A stretch of DNA of 64,000 bases. Source: Limnomonas spitsbergensis. Lineage: Eukaryota; Chlorophyta; Chlorophyceae; Chlamydomonadales. Where the stretch lies: the NCBI GenBank assembly GCA_037349105.1, contig JAYJMM010000019.1:1-64000 (forward strand), written 5' to 3'. A program made the position numbers and the translations under genes. Shown one piece after another: positions 13,601 to 25,932 of this stretch. The notes beneath the pieces are model-generated. The model was not told where the DNA came from, searched no databases, and worked only from the letters and a program-made list of their open reading frames with translations. Numbering within the stretch: the first letter of the stretch is position 1; the number at the start of each line of letters is the position of its first letter.

Positions 13601-16600
13601 ACTGATCCACAGCTGTTCTGGGGTAATGGTAAGGGTGGGAGGGAGGAGGCAGCTCACTGATCCACAGCTGTTCTGGGGTAAGGGTGAGGATTGGGAGGGA
13701 GGAGGCAGCTGACTGGTCCACAGCTGTTCTGGGGTAAGGGTGGAGGGTGGGAGGGAGGAGGCAGCTGACTGATCCACGGCTGTTCTGGGGTAAGGGTGAG
13801 GGGTGGGAGGGAGGAGGCAGCTGACTGATCCACAGCTGTTCTAGGGTTAGGGTGAAGGGTGGGAGGGAGGAGGCAGCTGACTCGTGCACAACTGTTCTAG
13901 GGTAAGGGTGAAGGGTGGGAGGGAGGAGGCAGCTGACTGATCCACAACTGTTCTGGGGTAAGGGTGGGGATTGGGAGGGAGGAGGCAGCTGACTGGTCCA
14001 CAGCTGTTCTGGGGTAAGGGTGGAGGGTGGGAGGGAGGAGGCAGCTGACTGGTCCACAGCTGTTCTGGGGTAAGGGTGAAGGGTGGGAGGGAGGAGGCAG
14101 CTCACTGATCCACAGCTGTTCTGGGGTAAGGGTGGGGATTGGGAGGGAGGAGGCAGCTGACTGGTCCACAGCTGTTCTGGGGTAAGGGTGGAGGGTGGGA
14201 GGGAGGAGGCAGCTCACTGATCCACAGCTGTTCTGGGGTAAGGGTGGAGGGTGGGAGGGAGGCTGCAGCTGACTGGTCCACAGCTGTTCTGGGGTAAGGG
14301 TGAAGGGTGGGAGGGAGGAGGCAGCTCACTGATCCACAGCTGTTCTGGGGTAAGGGTGGGGGTTGGGAGGGAGGAGGCAGCTGACTGGTCCACAGCTGTT
14401 CTGGGGTAAGGGTGGAGGGTGGGAGGGAGGAGGCAGCTGACTGATCCACAGCTGTTCTGGGGTAAGGGTGAGGGGTGGGAGGGAGGAGGCAGCTGACTGG
14501 TCCACAGCTGTTCTGGGGTAAGGGTGGAGGGTGGGAGGGAGGAGGCAGCTCACTGATCCACAGCTGTTCAGGGGTAAGGGTGAGGGGTGGGAGGGAGGAG
14601 GCAGCTGACTGATCCACAGCTGTTCTGGGGTAAGGGTGGAGGGTGGGAGGGAGGAGGCAGCTGACTGATCCACAGCTGTTCTGGGGTAAGGGTGAAGGGT
14701 GGGAGGGAGGAGGCAGCTGACTGGTCCAAAGCTGTTCTGGGGTTAGGGTGAAGGGTGGGAGGGAGGAGGCAGCTGACTGGTCCACAGCTGTTCTGGGGTA
14801 AGGGTGAAGGGTGGGAGGGAGGGGGCAGCTGACTGGTCCACAGCTGTTCTGGGGTAAGGGTGAGGATTGGGAGGGAGGAGACAGCTGACTGGTCCACAGC
14901 TGTTCTGGGGTAAGGGTGGAGGGTGGGAGGGAGAAGGCAGCTGACTGATCCACAGCTGTTCTGGGGTAAGGGTGAGGGGTGGGAGGGAGGAGGCAGGCTA
15001 CTGATCCACAGCTGTTCTGGGGTAAGGGTGAGGATTGGGAGGGAGGAGGCAGCTGACTGGTCCATAGCTGTTCTGGGGTAAGGGTGAAGGGTGGGAGGGA
15101 GGAGTCAGGCTACTGATCCACAGCTGTTCTGGGGTAAGGGTGAGGGGTACGAGGGAGGAGGCAGGTTACTGATCCACAGCTGTTATGGGGTAAGGGTGAG
15201 GATTGGGAGGGAGGAGGCAGCTGACTGGTCCACAGCTGTTCTGGGGTAAGGGTGGAGGGTGGGAGGGAGGAGGCAGCTGACTGGTCCACAGATGTTCTGG
15301 GGTAAGGGTGAAGGGTGGGAGGGAGGAGGCAGCTCACTGATCCACAGCAGTTCTGGGGTAAGGGTGAGGATTGGGAGGGAGGAGGCAGCTGACTGGTCCA
15401 CAGCTGTTCTGGGTGGGAGGGAGGAGGCAGGCTACTGATCCACAACTGTTCTGGGGTAAGGGTGAGGGGTAGGAGGGAGGAGGCAGCTGACTGGTCCACA
15501 CCTGTTCTGGGTTAAGGGTGAGGGGTAGGAGGGAGGAGGCAGGTTACTGGTCCACAGCTGTTCTGGGGTAATGGTAAGGGTGGGAGGGAGGAGGCAGCTC
15601 ACTGATCCACAGCTGTTCTGGGGTAAGGGTGAGGATTGGGAGGGAGGAGGCAGCTGACTGGTCCACAGCTGTTCTGGGGTAAGGGTGGAGGGTGGGAGGG
15701 AGGAGGCAGCTGACTGATCCACGGCTGTTATGGGGTAAGGGTGAGGGGTGGGAGGGAGGAGGCAGCTGACTGATCCACAGCTGTTCTAGGGTTAGGGTGA
15801 AGGGTGGGAGGGAGGAGGCAGCTGACTCGTGCACAACTGTTCTAGGGTAAGGGTGAAGGGTGGGAGGGAGGAGGCAGCTGACTGATCCACAACTGTTCTG
15901 GGGTAAGGGTGGGGATTGGGAGGGAGGAGGCAGCTGACTGGTCCACAGCTGTTCTGGGGTAAGGGTGGAGGGTGGGAGGGAGGAGGCAGCTGACTGGTCC
16001 ACAGCTGTTCTGGGGTAAGGGTGAAGGGTGGGAGGGAGGAGGCAACTCACTGATCCACAGCTGTTCTGGGGTAAGGGTGGGGATTGGGAGGGAGGAGGCA
16101 GCTGACTGGTCCACAGCTGTTCTGGGGTAAGGGTGGAGGGTGGGAGGGAGGAGGCAGCTCACTGATCCACAGCTGTTCTGGGGTAAGGGTGGAGGGTGGG
16201 AGGGAGGCTGCAGCTGACTGGTCCACAGCTGTTCTGGGGTAAGGGTGAAGGGTGGGAGGGAGGAGGCAGCTCACTGATCCACAGCTGTTCTGGGGTAAGG
16301 GTGGGGATTGGGAGGGAGGAGGCAGCTGATTGGTCCACAGCTGTTCTGGGGTAAGGGTGGAGGGTGGGAGGGAGGAGGCAGCTGACTGATCCACAGCTGT
16401 TCTGGGGTAAGGGTGAGGGGTGGGAGGGAGGAGGCAGCTGACTGGTCCACAGCTGTTCTGGGGTAAGGGTGGAGGGTGGGAGGGAGGAGGCAGCTCACTG
16501 ATCCACAGCTGTTCAGGGGTAAGGGTGAGGGGTGGGAGGGAGGAGGCAGCTGACTGATCCACAGCTGTTCTGGGGTAAGGGTGAAGGGTGGGAGGGAGGA

Positions 16601-19189
16601 GGCAGCTGACTGGTGCACAGCTGTTCTGGGGTAAGGGTGAGGGGTAGGAGGGAGGAGGCAGCTGACTGGTCCACAGCTGTTCTGGGTTAAGGGTGAGGGG
16701 TAGGAGGGAGGAGGCAGGTTACTGATCCACAGCTGTTCTGGGGTAATGGTAAGGGTGGGAAGGAGGAGGCAGCTCACTGATCCACAGCTGTTCTGGGGTA
16801 AGGGTGAGGATTGGGAGGGAGGAGGCAGCTGACTGGTCCACAGCTGTTCTGGGGTAAGGGTGGAGGGTGGGAGGGAGGAGGCAGCTGACTGATCCACGGC
16901 TGTTCTGGGGTAAGGGTGAGGGGTGGGAGGGAGGAGGCAGCTGACTGATCCACAGCTGTTCTGGGGTTAGGGTGAAGGGTGGGAGGGAGGAGGCAGCTGA
17001 CTCGTGCACAGCTGTTCTGGGGTAAGGGTGAAGGGTGGGAGGGAGGAGGCAAGTTACTGATCCACAGCTGTTCTGGGGTAAGGGTGAGGGGTAGGAGGGA
17101 GGAGGCAGCTGACTGATCCACAGCTGTTCTGGGGTAAGGGTGAGGGGTGGGAGGGAGGAGGCAGCTGACTGATCCGCAGCTGTTCTGGGGTAAGGGTGAA
17201 GGGTGGGAGGGAGGCTGCAGCTGACTGGTCCACAGCTGTTCTGGGGTAAGGGTGAAGGGTGGGAGGGAGGAGGCAGCTCACTGATCCACAGCTGTTCTGG
17301 GGTAAGGGTGGGGATTGGGAGGGAGGAGGGAGCTGACTGGTCCACAGCTGTTCTGGGGTAAGGGTGGAGGGTGGGAGGGAGGAGGCAGCTGACTGATCCA
17401 CAGCTGTTCTGGGGTAAGGGTGAGGGGTGGGAGGGAGGAGGCAGCTAACTGATCCACAGCTGTTCTGGGGTTAGGGTGAAGGGTGGGAGGGAGGAGGCAG
17501 CTGACTGGTGCACAACTGTTCTGGGGTAAGGGTGAAGGGTGGGAGGGAGGAGGCAAGTTACTGATCCACAGCTGTTCTGGGGTAAGGGTGAGGGGTAGGA
17601 GGGAGGAGGCAGCTGACTGATCCACAGCTGTTCTGGGGTAAGGGTGAGGGGTGGGAGGGAGGAGGCAGCTGACTGGTCCACAGATGTTCTGGGGTAAGGG
17701 TGAAGGGTGGGAGGGAGGCAGCAGCTGACTGGTCCACAGATGTTCTGGGGTAAGGGTGAAGGGTGGGAGGGAGGAGGCAGCTCACTGATCCACAGCTGTT
17801 CTGGGGTAAGGGTGGGGATTGGGAGGGAGGAGGCAGCTGACTGGTCCACAGCTGTTCTGGGGTAAGGGTGGAGGGTGGGAGGGAGGAGGCAGCTGACTGA
17901 TCCACAGCTGTTCTGGGGTAAGGGTGAGGGGTGGGAGGGAGGAGGCAGCTGACTGGTCCACAGCTGTTCTGGGGTAAGGGTGAAGGGTGGGAGGGAGGAG
18001 GCAAGTTACTGATCCACAGCTGTTCTGGGGTAAGGGTGAGGGGTAGGAGGGAGGAGGCAGCTGACTGATCCACAGCTGTTCTGGGGTTAGGGTGAAGGGT
18101 GGGAGGGAGGAGGCAGCTCACTGGTCCACAGCTGTTTTGGGGTAAGGGTGAAGGGTGGGAGGGAGGGGGCAGCTGATTGGTCCACAGCTGTTCTGGGGTA
18201 AGGGTGAGGATTGGGAGGGAGGAGACAGCTGACTGGTCCACAGCTGTTCTGGGGTAAGGGTGGAGGGTGGGAGGGAGAAGGCAGCTGACTGATCCACAGC
18301 TGTTCTGGGGTAAGGGTGAGGGGTGGGAGGGAGGAGGCAGGCTACTGATCCACAGCTGTTCTGGGGTAAGGGTGGGGATTGGGAGGGAGGAGGCAGCTGA
18401 CTGGTCCACAGCTGTTCTGGGGTAAGGGTGGAGGGTGGGAGGGAGGAGGCAGCTGACTGATCCACAGCTGTTCTGGGGTAAGGGTGAGGGGTAGGAGGGA
18501 GGAGGCAGCTGACTGATCCACAGCTGTTCTGGGGTAAGGGTGAGGGGTGGGAGGGAGGAGGCAGCTGACTGATCCGCAGCTGTTCTGGGGTAAGGGTGAA
18601 GGGTGGGAGGGAGGCTGCAGCTGACTGGTCCACAGATGTTCTGGGGTAAGGGTGAAGGGTGGGAGGGAGGAGGCAGCTCACTGATCCACAGCTGTTCTGG
18701 GGTAAGGGTGGGGATTGGGAGGGAGGAGGCAGCTGACTGGTCCACAGCTGTTCTGGGTTGGAGGGAGGAGGCATGCTACTGATCCACAGCTGTTCTGGGG
18801 TAAGGGTGAGGGGTAGGAGGGAGGAGGCAGCTGACTGGTCCACAGCTGTTCTGGGGTAAGGGTGAGGGGTAGGAGGGAGGAGGCAGGTTACTGATCCACA
18901 GCTGTTCTGGGGTAAGGGTGAGGGGTGGGAGGGAGGAGGCAGCTGACTGGTCCACAGCTGTTCTGGGGTAAGGGTGAAGGGTGGGAGGGAGGAGGCAGGC
19001 TACTGATCCACAGCTGTTCTGGGGTAAGGGTGAGGGGTAGGAGGGAGGAGGCAGGTTACTGATCCACAGCTGTTCTGGGGTAAGGGTGAGGGGTAGGAGG
19101 GAGGATGCAGCTGACTGATCCACAGCTGTTCTGGGGTAAGGGTGAAGGGTGGGATGGAGGAGGCAGCTCACTGATCCACAGCTGTTCTG
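4655..19189. repeat. 56-bp minisatellite, block B (~260 units), internally duplicated
   Basis: Longest uninterrupted stretch of the 56-bp unit. It is a near-tandem duplication of about 7.2 kb: variant-unit patterns at ~4655-11815 recur at ~11888-19050 with an offset of 7234-7235 bp (for example the GTTATGGGG unit at 6001 recurs at 13236). A smaller duplication with offset 1945 bp (about 5810-7330 onto 7755-9275) lies within each 7.2-kb copy. The array therefore grew by large block duplications as well as unit slippage. Long - strand ORFs across it are repeat artefacts. Confidence 0.93.
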
Positions 19190-20206
19190 AGATAAGGGGT
19201 AGGATGTGCAGCCTAGCACACGAGGGGGCAGGGTTCCAGAATATTCTTACGAGTTGTCCTGCCCAGTGGGCTGGAGGGTTTAGGACCCAGGGGTTGAGTG
19301 CAAGGCTGGAGGGTTTAGGACCTAGGGGTTGAGTGCAAGGCTGGAGGACTCAAGATACAGGGTTGGTGGAAAGGCTGGATGGCTCAGGACCTAGGAATTG
19401 AAAGGAAAGCTGGAGGGTTCAGGCAATGCAGGGTTTGCGAATTTTCTAAGGATACTGTACTGCCATGTGGGCCTCATGTACATCTTAATACATGGATGGT
19501 ACAAGGCAGGTACAGCAAGCAATGCCCAGGTTGACTCACAACTCCTACTCCTACAGATTTTATCTTTGGTATGGGTGCTTTGATTAAAGTGTGCAAGACA
19601 CAATATACGAAAGCTACGAAGTGACGGATGCAAGGTGGTGTGGAGAAAGGCGATGTGTCTGGCCATGAACTGGGACAGGTGATGGGGGGAGAGGGGATGT
19701 GTCTGGCCATGAGCTGGGACAGGTGATGGGGGGAGAGGGGATGTGTCTGGCCATGAGCTGGGACAGGTGATGGGGGCAGGGCATTGATGTGCATTTATTT
19801 GGTGCATTTATTTGGTGCTTACTGGCGGGAACGTGGACTTGAGCTTGCAAGATGATAGGCCTCTTGGTTGGAGACTTGGGATGTTGGTTGATCTTCTGAA
19901 AATAGGGAAGAAAGGTACAGTAAGTAGGTGGAGAGCTGGCCAGATGTGGAGTGAAAGGATATGAAGCAGCTGACCAAAATGCCAAAAATGTAAATGGCCC
20001 TGGGCTGGCAGGTGCAGAGGTGAGGAGGGTAAGGGTGAGGGTTGGGAGGGAGGATGCAGCTGACTGATCCATACCTGTTCTGGCTGGGACAGGTGGTGGG
20101 GGAAGAGGGGATGTGTCTGGCCATGAGCTGGTGCAGGTGGTGGGGGGAGAGGGGATGTGTCTGGCCATGGGCTGGGACAGGTGATGGGGGGAGAGGGGAC
20201 GTGTCT
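19190..20206. repeat. 1.02-kb spacer, copy 2
   Basis: Second copy of the spacer seen at 3638, offset 15552 bp, with the same internal order (35-38-bp tandem, single-copy stretches, 44-bp units). It shares variants with copies 3 and 4 against copy 1, for example TACAGCAAGC versus TACAACAAGC. No gene recognised. Confidence 0.9.
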
Positions 20207-22612
20207 ACAGCTGTTCTGGGGTAAGGGTGAGGATTGGGAGGGAGGAGGCAGCTGACTGGTCCACAGCTGTTCTGGGGTAAGGGTGAAGGGTGGGAGGGAG
20301 AAGGCAGCTGACTGATCCACAGCTGTTCTGGGGTAAGGGTGAGGGGTAGGAGGGAGGAGGCAGCTGACTGATCCACAGCTGTTCTGGGGTAAGGGTAAGG
20401 ATTGGGAGGGAGGAGGCAGCTGACTGATCCACAGCTGTTCTGGGGTAAGGGTGGAGGGTGGGAGGGAGGAGGCAGCTCACTGATCCACAGCTGTTCTGGG
20501 GTAAGGGTGAAGGGTGGGAGGGAGGAGGCAGCTGACTGATCCACAGCTGTTCTGGGGTAAGGGTGAAGGGTGGGAGGGAGGAGGCAGCTGACTGGTCCAA
20601 AGCTGTTCTGGGGTTAGGGTGAAGGGTGGGAGGGAGGAGGCAGCTGACTGGTCCACAGCTGTTCTGGGGTAAGGGTGAAGGGTGGGAGGGAGGGGGCAGC
20701 TGACTGGTCCACAGCTGTTCTGGGGTAAGGGTGAGGATTGGGAGGGAGGAGACAGCTGACTGGTCCACAGCTGTTCTGGGGTAAGGGTGGAGGGTGGGAG
20801 GGAGAAGGCAGCTGACTGATCCACAGCTGTTCTGGGGTAAGGGTGAGGGGTAGGAGGGAGGAGGCAGCTGACTGATCCACAGCTGTTCTGGGGTAAGGGT
20901 AAGGATTGGGAGGGAGGAGGCAGCTGACTGATCCACATCTGTTCTGGGGTAAGGGTGGAGGGTGGGAGGGAGGAGGCAGCTGACTGATCCACAGATGTTA
21001 TGGGGTAAGGGTGAAGGGTGGGAGGGAGGAGGCAGCTGACTGGTCCAAAGCTGTTCTGGGGTTAGGGTGAAGGGTGGGAGGGAGGAGGCAGCTGACTGGT
21101 CCACAGCTGTTCTGGGGTAAGGGTGAAGGGTGGGAGGGAGGGGGCAGCTGACTGGTCCACAGCTGTTCTGGGGTAAGGGTGGAGGGTGGGAGGGAGGAGG
21201 CAGCTGACTGATCCACAGCTGTTCTGGGGTAAGGGTGGGGATTGGGAGGGAGGAGGCAGCTGACTGGTCCACAGCTGTTCTGGGGTAAGGGTGGAGGGTG
21301 GGAGGGAGGAGGCAGCTGACTGATCCACAGCTGTTCTGGGGTAAGGGTGAGGGGTGGGAGGGAGGAGGCAGCTGACTGGTCCACAGCTGTTCTGGGGTAA
21401 GGGTGAAGGGTGGGAGGGAGGAGGCAAGTTACTGATCCACAGCTGTTCTGGGGTAAGGGTGAGGGGTAGGAGGGAGGAGGCAGCTGACTGATCCACAGCT
21501 GTTCTGGGGTTAGGGTGAAGGGTGGGAGGGAGGAGGCAGCTCACTGGTCCACAGCTGTTTTGGGGTAAGGGTGAAGGGTGGGAGGGAGGGGGCAGCTGAT
21601 TGGTCCACAGCTGTTCTGGGGTAAGGGTGAGGATTGGGAGGGAGGAGACAGCTGACTGGTCCACAGCTGTTCTGGGGTAAGGGTGGAGGGTGGGAGGGAG
21701 AAGGCAGCTGACTGATCCACAGCTGTTCTGGGGTAAGGGTGAGGGGTGGGAGGGAGGAGGCAGGCTACTGATCCACAGCTGTTCTGGGGTAAGGGTGGGG
21801 GTTGGGAGGGAGGAGGCAGCTGACTGGTCCACAGCTGTTCTGGGGTAAGGGTGGAGGGTGGGAGGGAGGAGGCAGCTGACTGATCCACAGCTGTTCTGGG
21901 GTAAGGGTGAGGGGTAGGAGGGAGGAGGCAGCTGACTGATCCACAGCTGTTCTGGGGTAAGGGTGAGGGGTGGGAGGGAGGAGGCAGCTGACTGATCCGC
22001 AGCTGTTCTGGGGTAAGGGTGAAGGGTGGGAGGGAGGCTGCAGCTGACTGGTCCACAGATGTTCTGGGGTAAGGGTGAAGGGTGGGAGGGAGGAGGCAGC
22101 TCACTGATCCACAGCTGTTCTGGGGTAAGGGTGGGGATTGGGAGGGAGGAGGCAGCTGACTGGTCCACAGCTGTTCTGGGTTGGAGGGAGGAGGCATGCT
22201 ACTGATCCACAGCTGTTCTGGGGTAAGGGTGAGGGGTAGGAGGGAGGAGGCAGCTGACTGGTCCACAGCTGTTCTGGGGTAAGGGTGAGGGGTAGGAGGG
22301 AGGAGGCAGGTTACTGATCCACAGCTGTTCTGGGGTAAGGGTGAGGGGTGGGAGGGAGGAGGCAGCTGACTGGTCCACAGCTGTTCTGGGGTAAGGGTGA
22401 AGGGTGGGAGGGAGGAGGCAGGCTACTGATCCACAGCTGTTCTGGGGTAAGGGTGAGGGGTAGGAGGGAGGAGGCAGGTTACTGATCCACAGCTGTTCTG
22501 GGGTAAGGGTGAGGGGTAGGAGGGAGGATGCAGCTGACTGATCCACAGCTGTTCTGGGGTAAGGGTGAAGGGTGGGATGGAGGAGGCAGCTCACTGATCC
22601 ACAGCTGTTCTG
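20207..22612. repeat. 56-bp minisatellite, block C
   Basis: About 43 units. The order of variant units over the first ~780 bp is shared with the start of block E (offset 5726), and the last kilobase is shared with the ends of blocks A, B and D, so each spacer copy moved together with its flanking units. Confidence 0.93.
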
Positions 22613-23629
22613 AGATAAGGGGTAGGATGTGCAGCCTAGCACACGAGGGGGCAGGGTTCCAGAATATTCTTACGAGTTGTCCTGCCCAGTGGGCTGGAGG
22701 GTTTAGGACCCAGGGGTTGAGTGCAAGGCTGGAGGGTTTAGGACCTAGGGGTTGAGTGCAAGGCTGGAGGACTCAAGATACAGGGTTGGTGGAAAGGCTG
22801 GATGGCTCAGGACCTAGGAATTGAAAGGAAAGCTGGAGGGTTCAGGCAATGCAGGGTTTGCGAATTTTCTAAGGATACTGTACTGCCATGTGGGCCTCAT
22901 GTACATCTTAATACATGGATGGTACAAGGCAGGTACAGCAAGCAATGCCCAGGTTGACTCACAACTCCTACTCCTACAGATTTTATCTTTGGTATGGGTG
23001 CTTTGATTAAAGTGTGCAAGACACAATATACGAAAGCTACGAAGTGACGGATGCAAGGTGGTGTGGAGAAAGGCGATGTGTCTGGCCATGAACTGGGACA
23101 GGTGATGGGGGGAGAGGGGATGTGTCTGGCCATGAGCTGGGACAGGTGATGGGGGGAGAGGGGATGTGTCTGGCCATGAGCTGGGACAGGTGATGGGGGC
23201 AGGGCATTGATGTGCATTTATTTGGTGCATTTATTTGGTGCTTACTGGCGGGAACGTGGACTTGAGCTTGCAAGATGATAGGCCTCTTGGTTGGAGACTT
23301 GGGATGTTGGTTGATCTTCTGAAAATAGGGAAGAAAGGTACAGTAAGTAGGTGGAGAGCTGGCCAGATGTGGAGTGAAAGGATATGAAGCAGCTGACCAA
23401 AATGCCAAAAATGTAAATGGCCCTGGGCTGGCAGGTGCAGAGGTGAGGAGGGTAAGGGTGAGGGTTGGGAGGGAGGATGCAGCTGACTGATCCATACCTG
23501 TTCTGGCTGGGACAGGTGGTGGGGGAAGAGGGGATGTGTCTGGCCATGAGCTGGTGCAGGTGGTGGGGGGAGAGGGGATGTGTCTGGCCATGGGCTGGGA
23601 CAGGTGATGGGGGGAGAGGGGACGTGTCT
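22613..23629. repeat. 1.02-kb spacer, copy 3
   Basis: Third copy of the spacer, offset 3423 bp from copy 2 and essentially identical to it on reading. No gene recognised. Confidence 0.9.
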
Positions 23630-24915
23630 ACAGCTGTTCTGGGGTAAGGGTGAGGATTGGGAGGGAGGAGGCAGCTGACTGGTCCACAGCTGTTCTGGGG
23701 TAAGGGTGAAGGGTGGGAGGGAGAAGGCAGCTGACTGATCCACAGCTGTTCTGGGGTAAGGGTGAGGGGTAGGAGGGAGGAGGCAGCTGACTGATCCACA
23801 GCTGTTCTGGGGTTAGGGTGAAGGGTGGGAGGGAGGAGGCAGCTCACTGGTCCACAGCTGTTTTGGGGTAAGGGTGAAGGGTGGGAGGGAGGGGGCAGCT
23901 GATTGGTCCACAGCTGTTCTGGGGTAAGGGTGAGGATTGGGAGGGAGGAGACAGCTGACTGGTCCACAGCTGTTCTGGGGTAAGGGTGGAGGGTGGGAGG
24001 GAGAAGGCAGCTGACTGATCCACAGCTGTTCTGGGGTAAGGGTGAGGGGTGGGAGGGAGGAGGCAGGCTACTGATCCACAGCTGTTCTGGGGTAAGGGTG
24101 GGGATTGGGAGGGAGGAGGCAGCTGACTGGTCCACAGCTGTTCTGGGGTAAGGGTGGAGGGTGGGAGGGAGGAGGCAGCTGACTGATCCACAGCTGTTCT
24201 GGGGTAAGGGTGAGGGGTAGGAGGGAGGAGGCAGCTGACTGATCCACAGCTGTTCTGGGGTAAGGGTGAGGGGTGGGAGGGAGGAGGCAGCTGACTGATC
24301 CGCAGCTGTTCTGGGGTAAGGGTGAAGGGTGGGAGGGAGGCTGCAGCTGACTGGTCCACAGATGTTCTGGGGTAAGGGTGAAGGGTGGGAGGGAGGAGGC
24401 AGCTCACTGATCCACAGCTGTTCTGGGGTAAGGGTGGGGATTGGGAGGGAGGAGGCAGCTGACTGGTCCACAGCTGTTCTGGGTTGGAGGGAGGAGGCAT
24501 GCTACTGATCCACAGCTGTTCTGGGGTAAGGGTGAGGGGTAGGAGGGAGGAGGCAGCTGACTGGTCCACAGCTGTTCTGGGGTAAGGGTGAGGGGTAGGA
24601 GGGAGGAGGCAGGTTACTGATCCACAGCTGTTCTGGGGTAAGGGTGAGGGGTGGGAGGGAGGAGGCAGCTGACTGGTCCACAGCTGTTCTGGGGTAAGGG
24701 TGAAGGGTGGGAGGGAGGAGGCAGGCTACTGATCCACAGCTGTTCTGGGGTAAGGGTGAGGGGTAGGAGGGAGGAGGCAGGTTACTGATCCACAGCTGTT
24801 CTGGGGTAAGGGTGAGGGGTAGGAGGGAGGATGCAGCTGACTGATCCACAGCTGTTCTGGGGTAAGGGTGAAGGGTGGGATGGAGGAGGCAGCTCACTGA
24901 TCCACAGCTGTTCTG
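23630..24915. repeat. 56-bp minisatellite, block D
   Basis: Shortest block, about 23 units, between two spacer copies. With spacer 3 it forms a 2303-bp spacer-plus-array unit that repeats into spacer 4. Confidence 0.93.
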
Positions 24916-25932
24916 AGATAAGGGGTAGGATGTGCAGCCTAGCACACGAGGGGGCAGGGTTCCAGAATATTCTTACGAGTTGTCCTGCCCAGTGGGCTGG
25001 AGGGTTTAGGACCCAGGGGTTGAGTGCAAGGCTGGAGGGTTTAGGACCTAGGGGTTGAGTGCAAGGCTGGAGGACTCAAGATACAGGGTTGGTGGAAAGG
25101 CTGGATGGCTCAGGACCTAGGAATTGAAAGGAAAGCTGGAGGGTTCAGGCAATGCAGGGTTTGCGAATTTTCTAAGGATACTGTACTGCCATGTGGGCCT
25201 CATGTACATCTTAATACATGGATGGTACAAGGCAGGTACAGCAAGCAATGCCCAGGTTGACTCACAACTCCTACTCCTACAGATTTTATCTTTGGTATGG
25301 GTGCTTTGATTAAAGTGTGCAAGACACAATATACGAAAGCTACGAAGTGACGGATGCAAGGTGGTGTGGAGAAAGGCGATGTGTCTGGCCATGAACTGGG
25401 ACAGGTGATGGGGGGAGAGGGGATGTGTCTGGCCATGAGCTGGGACAGGTGATGGGGGGAGAGGGGATGTGTCTGGCCATGAGCTGGGACAGGTGATGGG
25501 GGCAGGGCATTGATGTGCATTTATTTGGTGCATTTATTTGGTGCTTACTGGCGGGAACGTGGACTTGAGCTTGCAAGATGATAGGCCTCTTGGTTGGAGA
25601 CTTGGGATGTTGGTTGATCTTCTGAAAATAGGGAAGAAAGGTACAGTAAGTAGGTGGAGAGCTGGCCAGATGTGGAGTGAAAGGATATGAAGCAGCTGAC
25701 CAAAATGCCAAAAATGTAAATGGCCCTGGGCTGGCAGGTGCAGAGGTGAGGAGGGTAAGGGTGAGGGTTGGGAGGGAGGATGCAGCTGACTGATCCATAC
25801 CTGTTCTGGCTGGGACAGGTGGTGGGGGAAGAGGGGATGTGTCTGGCCATGAGCTGGTGCAGGTGGTGGGGGGAGAGGGGATGTGTCTGGCCATGGGCTG
25901 GGACAGGTGATGGGGGGAGAGGGGACGTGTCT
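24916..25932. repeat. 1.02-kb spacer, copy 4
   Basis: Fourth spacer copy, offset 2303 bp from copy 3, same layout. No gene recognised. Confidence 0.9.

Noticed and set aside
19540..19930. Possible exon borders in the spacer (pyrimidine-rich CTCCTACTCCTACAG and a CAGTAAGTAG)
   Set aside because: Weak matches only. The second is not kept in spacer copy 1 (CATTAAGTAG), and no coding potential lies between or beside them.
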